DNA from: Sphingobium sp. AP50
GTDB lineage: Bacteria > Pseudomonadota > Alphaproteobacteria > Sphingomonadales > Sphingomonadaceae
DNA: 64,000 nt
Assembly (NCBI RefSeq): GCF_900109095.1
Contig: NZ_FNYZ01000015.1
Span: forward strand, 90,584 to 154,583
Direction of reading: 5' to 3'
Position numbers and translations under genes: made by a program
Shown here: positions 59,829-64,000 of the stretch, in pieces
Layout of the letters: every line of letters begins with the position of its first letter
How positions within the stretch are numbered: position 1 is the first letter of the stretch
The notes under the pieces: model-generated
What the model saw: only the letters and a program-made list of their open reading frames with translations
What the model was told of the DNA's origin: nothing
Database searches by the model: none

Positions 59829-60944
59829 ATGCGCCAGATCGCCGCCTTGCCCTATACCACCGCTGCCGACGGATCGATGCAGATATTGCTGATCACGTCG
59901 CGCGACACGCGGCGCTGGGTGATTCCCAAGGGCAACCGGATCAAGGGCCTGGCGGGCCATCGTGCCGCCGAACTCGAAGCCTATGAAGAAGCTGGCATCC
60001 ACGGCATCGCCTGTCCCGCGCCGCTCGGCCGCTATGTCTATGACAAGCGCAAGCGCAAGGGCGGGTCGCGCGAAGCGACGGTGGAGGTTTTTCCGCTTGC
60101 GGTCACCGGCCACCTGACGCAATGGCCCGAACAGGGCCAGAGGGAATTGCGCTGGTTCCCGGTCGCCGAAGCCGCTGGTGCGGTCGACGAACCCGATTTG
60201 AAGTCGATCATCGCGGCCTTCCGCGAACCGCCCGCCGATCCGGGCTGGTTCATCCGGATGCTGCTGGCGATCCGCGAGAAGCAAAGTGAAAGGACTGGAA
60301 TGCTGCGCTGGTTTCATGCGCTGATGCCCAAGCAGGGGCGCTTCTTCGAACAGTTCGAGGATCATGCCGCCACCCTTGTCGCAGGCGCCGACGCGCTGGC
60401 CCGGCTGCTCAAGGGCGGCCCGGACATGGCCGAGCATATCAAGACCATTTCCGATCAGGAGCATGAGGCGGACGATATCATCCGCGACGTGCTTCAGGAT
60501 GTGCGTCGCATCTTCGTGACGCCGTTCGATCGCAGCGCGATCACCGGTCTGATCGGCGTGATGGACGACGCGATCGACCAGATGAACCAGACCGCCAAGG
60601 CGATCGCCCTGTTCGACGTGAAGGAATTCCCGTCGCAGATGCAGGATATGAGCGCCCTGATCGTCGAATGCGCCCGCATCACGGCAGAAGCGACGCCGCT
60701 GCTGCGCTCGCTCAACCTCAACGCCACTCGCCTGCACGAGTTGACCGAGCGGCTGGTCAAGCTGGAAGGGCATGCCGACATCCTGCATGAATCCGGCCTC
60801 AAGGCGCTCTATGAACAGGCGCGGGCGGGTAATCCGATGGACTTCATCGTCGGCAACGAGATTTACAGCCATCTGGAAAAGGTGACCGATCGCTTCGAAG
60901 ACGTCGCCAACGAGATTTCCGGCCTGGTCATCGACCACGCCTGA
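59829..60944 (+). CDS. Nudix-DUF47 (PhoU-like) fusion protein
   Basis: 371 residues. The first approx. 150 resemble a Nudix hydrolase (WVIPKGNRIKGLAGHRAAEL; EAYEEAGI), with the canonical Nudix Arg replaced by Leu. From about residue 158 (MLRWFHALMPKQGRFFEQFE) to the end is a DUF47/PhoU-like helical domain. An ATG at 60300 with a purine-rich upstream could start the DUF47 part separately. DUF47 proteins partner with Pit transporters, and pit is the next gene. The fusion could be a real gene join or loss of a stop codon. Confidence 0.85.
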   Translation: MRQIAALPYTTAADGSMQILLITSRDTRRWVIPKGNRIKGLAGHRAAELEAYEEAGIHGIACPAPLGRYVYDKRKRKGGSREATVEVFPLAVTGHLTQWPEQGQRELRWFPVAEAAGAVDEPDLKSIIAAFREPPADPGWFIRMLLAIREKQSERTGMLRWFHALMPKQGRFFEQFEDHAATLVAGADALARLLKGGPDMAEHIKTISDQEHEADDIIRDVLQDVRRIFVTPFDRSAITGLIGVMDDAIDQMNQTAKAIALFDVKEFPSQMQDMSALIVECARITAEATPLLRSLNLNATRLHELTERLVKLEGHADILHESGLKALYEQARAGNPMDFIVGNEIYSHLEKVTDRFEDVANEISGLVIDHA

Positions 60945-60962
60945 CGGTGGGGTTCCCCTCAC

Positions 60963-61086
60963 CCGTTCGCCCTGAGTAGGGACTGAGCCTAGTCGAAGGC
61001 CTGTATCGAAGGGGGGCGCATCGCTCCAGTCCTTCGATTTGCCCCCCGGATCAAGTCCGGGGTCAGCGGCTACTCAGGACGAACGG
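60963..61086. repeat. Intergenic palindromic repeat, family A copy 4
   Basis: CCGTTCGCCCTGAGTAGG...CTACTCAGGACGAACGG with inner TCGAAGG pairing and a nested CCCCGGATCAAGTCCGGGG hairpin. It lies between the Nudix-DUF47 gene and pit, about 27 bases before the pit start. Confidence 0.82.
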
Positions 61087-61112
61087 ACTTTTGAAGGACA
61101 GACGTCAGTTCC

Positions 61113-62114
61113 ATGGACGCCCATATCGCCTTGCCGCTGCTGATCGCGCTGATCGGTGTCGCCTTGCTGTTCGATTTCCTGAACGGCCTGCACGACGCTG
61201 CCAATTCGATCGCGACCATCGTGTCGACCCGGGTGCTGAAACCGCAATATGCGGTCGCCTGGGCCGCTTTCTTCAACTTCATCGCCTTCCTCTTCTTCGG
61301 CCTGCATGTCGCCGAAACGGTGGGGAAGGGCATTGTCGACGCCAGCATCATCGACGCGCAGGTCATTTTCGGCGCGCTGATGGGGGCGATCGCCTGGAAC
61401 CTCATCACCTGGGGGCTGGGCATCCCGTCCTCCTCCAGCCATGCGCTGATCGGAGGCCTGCTGGGCGCGGGCACGGCCAAGGCAGGCCTTGGCGCGGTGG
61501 TGTGGAGCGGCGTGTTCAAGACCAGCGCCGCCATCGTCATTTCGCCGGCCGTCGGCCTGTTTCTGGCGCTGATGCTGGTGCTGCTGATCAGCTGGATATT
61601 CCGCAAATTCACGCCGCAGGGTGCGGACAAGGTGTTCCGCAAGCTGCAACTCGTCTCCGCCTCGCTCTATTCGCTGGGCCATGGCGGCAATGACGCGCAG
61701 AAGACGATGGGGATCATCGCGGTGCTGCTCTATTCGCAGGGCATGTTGACCGGCGATTTCCATGTGCCGCTGTGGGTGGTGCTCAGTTGTCAGGCGGCGA
61801 TGGGCCTCGGCACCTTGCTCGGCGGCTGGAAGATCGTTCACACCATGGGGTCGAAGATCACCCGGCTGACCCCGGCGCAGGGCTTCTGCGCGGAAACGGG
61901 CGGCGCGATCACCCTGTTCATGGCGACCCATTTGGGTGTGCCGGTGTCCACCACCCACACCATCACCGGCGCGATCGTCGGCGTGGGCGCGTCGCGGCGC
62001 CTGTCGGCGGTGCGCTGGAACGTGGCGTCCAGCATCATCGTTGCCTGGGTCGTCACCCTGCCTGCTGCGGCGATCATCGGCGCGCTCTTCTACGGTCTGA
62101 CGACATTCTTCTGA
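61113..62114 (+). CDS. Inorganic phosphate transporter (Pit family)
   Basis: 333 residues, about ten helices. PiT signatures: FLNGLHDAANSIATIVSTR near the N-terminus and SLGHGGNDAQKTMGIIAVL midway. Imports phosphate (possibly with divalent metal) by H+ or Na+ symport. It follows the DUF47 domain, its usual regulatory partner. A strong terminator follows. Confidence 0.94.
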   Translation: MDAHIALPLLIALIGVALLFDFLNGLHDAANSIATIVSTRVLKPQYAVAWAAFFNFIAFLFFGLHVAETVGKGIVDASIIDAQVIFGALMGAIAWNLITWGLGIPSSSSHALIGGLLGAGTAKAGLGAVVWSGVFKTSAAIVISPAVGLFLALMLVLLISWIFRKFTPQGADKVFRKLQLVSASLYSLGHGGNDAQKTMGIIAVLLYSQGMLTGDFHVPLWVVLSCQAAMGLGTLLGGWKIVHTMGSKITRLTPAQGFCAETGGAITLFMATHLGVPVSTTHTITGAIVGVGASRRLSAVRWNVASSIIVAWVVTLPAAAIIGALFYGLTTFF

Positions 62115-62133
62115 TCGTCGGAACATGCAACAG

Positions 62134-62165
62134 AAAAGGGCGCGGGAGTGATCCCGCGCCCTTTT
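62134..62165. terminator. Terminator between pit and a convergent small gene
   Basis: AAAAGGGCGCGGGA/TCCCGCGCCCTTTT, a 14-bp perfect stem with a GTGA loop and A/T tails on both sides, so it can act in both directions. Confidence 0.92.
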
Positions 62166-62191
62166 CTTGTGTCACAATCGGCAGGAGCCGA

Positions 62192-62365
62192 TCAGGCCAC
62201 CCGGCCCAGCCGGTGATAGAGATTGGCATATTTGACCGATTCCGGCTGGTCCTGCACTTCCTTCAGATAATGGGCGATGGCGGTGCGGATCAGGCCGAAA
62301 TCCTCCTGGCTGAAAACCGCGCGCGAGCGAGCGGGCTGGGGCTGTTCGATCGTGTCGGTGGTCAT
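62192..62365 (-). CDS. Small conserved hypothetical protein (57 aa)
   Basis: MTTDTIEQPQPARSRAVFSQ, then a helical FGLIRTAIAHYLKEV and ending YHRLGRVA. A good start with a GGAAG-like site, no signal or TM. Probably a small cytoplasmic protein; unknown function. The gap 62366-62473 to the ScfR-like gene holds its own and the regulator's promoter. Confidence 0.7.
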   Translation of the reverse strand: MTTDTIEQPQPARSRAVFSQEDFGLIRTAIAHYLKEVQDQPESVKYANLYHRLGRVA

Positions 62366-62473
62366 GTCTGTCTTCCTTCATGGCTGGCCCCTGCGGGCTA
62401 TGAACATCGAAATAGACAGGTGATTGGTTTTGCGTAAGGCCGATGAGTGGCCGCAAGTCATAATCAGATTTGG

Positions 62474-62500
62474 TCATTATGTCATTCTATGACATAATGA
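62474..62500. promoter_or_regulatory. Perfect palindromic operator before the ScfR-like regulator
   Basis: TCATTATGTCAT and ATGACATAATGA, perfect 12-base arms separated by TCT, ending 4 bases before the start codon. This position suits autorepression by the downstream HTH protein. Confidence 0.75.
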
Positions 62501-62504
62501 CTTT

Positions 62505-63908
62505 ATGGCAGAGCTGACCGACCGCAAACTCTATCTGGGGCCAAAGCTGCGCGTGCTGCGCCGGGAACTGGGCCTCAACCAGACCCGCATGGCCGAGGAG
62601 CTGGGCGTGTCGCCCAGCTATCTCAACCATCTGGAACGCAACCAGCGCCCATTGACCGCGCAGATGCTGCTGCGGCTCGCCAACACCTACGACATCGACA
62701 TTCGCGATTTCACCGCGACCCCGGCGGAGGGCGGCCCCGGCGAACTCAGCGAAATCCTGTCCGACGCACTGGTCCGCGACATCGGCATCGCCCGCGACGA
62801 AGTGCTGGAAGTGGCGGAAAATTACCCCGGCGTCAGCGAAGCGATCGCCCGCTTCTACCGCGCTTTGGGCGACCTGCGCCGCCTGCCGGGGGAGGCGGTC
62901 GCCCGCAGCGGCCCCGCGCCGCTCGTCGCCCCGGTCGACTGGCTGCGCGAGACGATTGCGCGGGCAGGCAATCATTTCGCGGAAATCGACGCGGGCGCCG
63001 AAAGCCTGGCCGCGACGCTGCCGGACGATCCGGCACTGCTACAGGCGGAGTTGCGCGCCCGGCTGAAGGACCGCCATGGCATGAGCGTGCAGGTGGTGCG
63101 CGCCGATGTGCTGGCCGGTACGCTGCGTCACTATGACATGCATCGCCGCCGCCTGATGCTGAGCGAACGACTGCCCGCTTCCGGGCGGCTCTTCGCTATC
63201 GCCTATCATCTCTGCGCGCAGGAACTGGCCGACGCCATCGCCGCCCAGATCGGCCGTGCCGCCCCGCCGGACGAAGATAGCCGCCGCTTCGCCAGCATCG
63301 CGCTCACCAACTATGCCGCTGCGGCTTTGGTCATGCCCTATGACCGCTTCCGGCAGGCGGCCGAACAGAGCCGCCATGACATCGCCTTGCTGCGCGATCG
63401 TTTCGGCGCCTCGACCGAACAGGTGGCGCATCGGCTGACCAGCCTCAACCGCACCGGCGCGCGCGGCATCCCTTTCTTCATGGCGAAGATCGACCGGGCC
63501 GGTATCCTGTCCAAGCGGTTCGACGGGGAGGCATGGCCCTTCGCCCGCTATGGCGGCACCTGTCCGCGCTGGGACGCCCATGCCGCCCACGCGCCCGATC
63601 AGGTGACGCCGCAACTGATCGAGACGCTGGACGGCAAGCGTTTCCTGACGCTGGCGATCGCTCTGCCGCAGGGGGAGGCGCGGGGCCGATCGGTGATCGC
63701 GCTGGGCTGCGAGGCGAAGCATGCGCCGCGCATCCTCCACGCCGACGGCATCGACCCGGACAAGGGGGAGGCGACCGAAGTCGGCCCGACCTGTCATCTG
63801 TGCGAACGCCGTGCCTGCCCGGACCGCGCACTGCCGCCTGTCACCCGCGCGCTCGACCTGCACAGCTATGAAAGGACGACCGCGCCATTCCCGTTCAGAA
63901 GGGTCTAG
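62505..63908 (+). CDS. XRE/ScfR-type short-chain acyl-CoA responsive regulator
   Basis: 467 residues: N-terminal XRE helix-turn-helix (LRVLRRELGLNQTRMAEELG; SPSYLNHLERNQRP), a central IrrE-like part, and a C-terminal DUF2083-type region with CHLCERRACPDRA cysteines. Related RamB/PrpR/ScfR regulators control glyoxylate or propionate genes in response to acyl-CoA. It lies right behind a perfect palindrome. No regulated catabolic operon is within the window. Confidence 0.87.
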   Translation: MAELTDRKLYLGPKLRVLRRELGLNQTRMAEELGVSPSYLNHLERNQRPLTAQMLLRLANTYDIDIRDFTATPAEGGPGELSEILSDALVRDIGIARDEVLEVAENYPGVSEAIARFYRALGDLRRLPGEAVARSGPAPLVAPVDWLRETIARAGNHFAEIDAGAESLAATLPDDPALLQAELRARLKDRHGMSVQVVRADVLAGTLRHYDMHRRRLMLSERLPASGRLFAIAYHLCAQELADAIAAQIGRAAPPDEDSRRFASIALTNYAAAALVMPYDRFRQAAEQSRHDIALLRDRFGASTEQVAHRLTSLNRTGARGIPFFMAKIDRAGILSKRFDGEAWPFARYGGTCPRWDAHAAHAPDQVTPQLIETLDGKRFLTLAIALPQGEARGRSVIALGCEAKHAPRILHADGIDPDKGEATEVGPTCHLCERRACPDRALPPVTRALDLHSYERTTAPFPFRRV

Positions 63909-63920
63909 AGCATCGAGCCT

Positions 63921-64000
63921 TTAATCGGACGCATATCCAGCGGCTTTGAGGAAGTTTCGGCATTCGTCTGGGGTGTAGAGGTCGCAGATATTGCCGATGG
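63921..64000 (-). mobile_element. 3' end of an IS630-like transposase gene (partial)
   Basis: The minus-strand frame reads IGNICDLYTPDECRNFLKAA followed by GYASD and a stop at 63921-63923, which matches the C-terminus of IS630-family transposases. The rest is outside the window. It lies 12 bases after the ScfR-like gene. Confidence 0.65.

Overview
The window is a stretch of high-GC alphaproteobacterial chromosome, most probably from a sphingomonad (Sphingobium/Sphingomonas-like). This is inferred from the strong G/C bias at third codon positions, the many Tat, Sec and TonB-dependent envelope proteins, an ScfR-type regulator, DUF4169 and DUF1176 proteins, and the intergenic palindromes built around a CGTTCGTcCTGAGTAG core. 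Most of the window is ordinary core genome. It carries two tRNAs (Ser-GGA and Gly-UCC), a transposase end at the right edge, no rRNA and no CRISPR array.

Layout. 0-6 kb: S10 peptidase (cut by the left edge), class V aminotransferase, typA/bipA, a flavin-dependent monooxygenase. 6-8.2 kb: membrane-tethered LuxR-type regulator and three small genes. 8.2-11.2 kb: a dioxygenase-like lipoprotein with an OmpR/EnvZ-type pair. 11.3-15.5 kb: nucleoside transporter, DUF1176 protein, HAD phosphatase, an orphan. 15.5-22.8 kb: egtD-egtB (ergothioneine), a diguanylate cyclase, cobalamin adenosyltransferase, gluQRS with an in-frame palindromic insertion, HNH nuclease, tRNA-Ser, cyclophilin. 22.9-28.5 kb: Lrp regulator with operator, alanine dehydrogenase, TauE exporter, a second two-component system. 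28.7-33.6 kb: cardiolipin synthase-like protein, rpoZ, ung, a beta-lactamase-fold hydrolase.

33.7-42.4 kb is envelope-centred: two CelD-type acetyltransferases around a cupin hydroxylase, a UDP-glucuronate-epimerase-like enzyme, kdsD-kdsB (Kdo supply) and rnd-lptC-lptA (LPS transport). 42.7-45.5 kb has a glycine-rich double cold-shock protein and a repeat-rich zone with small orphans. 45.5-51.3 kb holds an EF-hand/response regulator/histidine kinase operon, argG, an Ala/Pro-rich membrane protein and a DUF4169 protein.

The standout is 52.6-56.2 kb. This is a tightly overlapping six-gene operon: a membrane-anchored zinc-finger/OB-like protein, a J-domain protein, a ThiF/E1-like enzyme, a ubiquitin-like protein, an E2 with an HPN motif and catalytic-type Cys plus a C-terminal zinc ribbon, and a complete JAMM/MPN+ peptidase. 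It encodes all core parts of a ubiquitin-like conjugation and deconjugation pathway. It lies between a LacI-type regulator and the 3' end of tRNA-Gly, a typical place for an acquired defence module. 56.5-64 kb returns to core functions: LysR regulator, TonB receptor, a Nudix-DUF47 fusion with a Pit phosphate transporter, an ScfR-like regulator with a perfect palindromic operator, and the end of an IS630-like transposase.

Other points of note: kdsB can only be complete if it starts at a CTG codon overlapping the kdsD stop; an unannotated 30-codon ORF is coupled to the TauE start; and the two-component operons at 8-11 kb and 45-48 kb share a target-regulator-kinase layout with direct repeats upstream.
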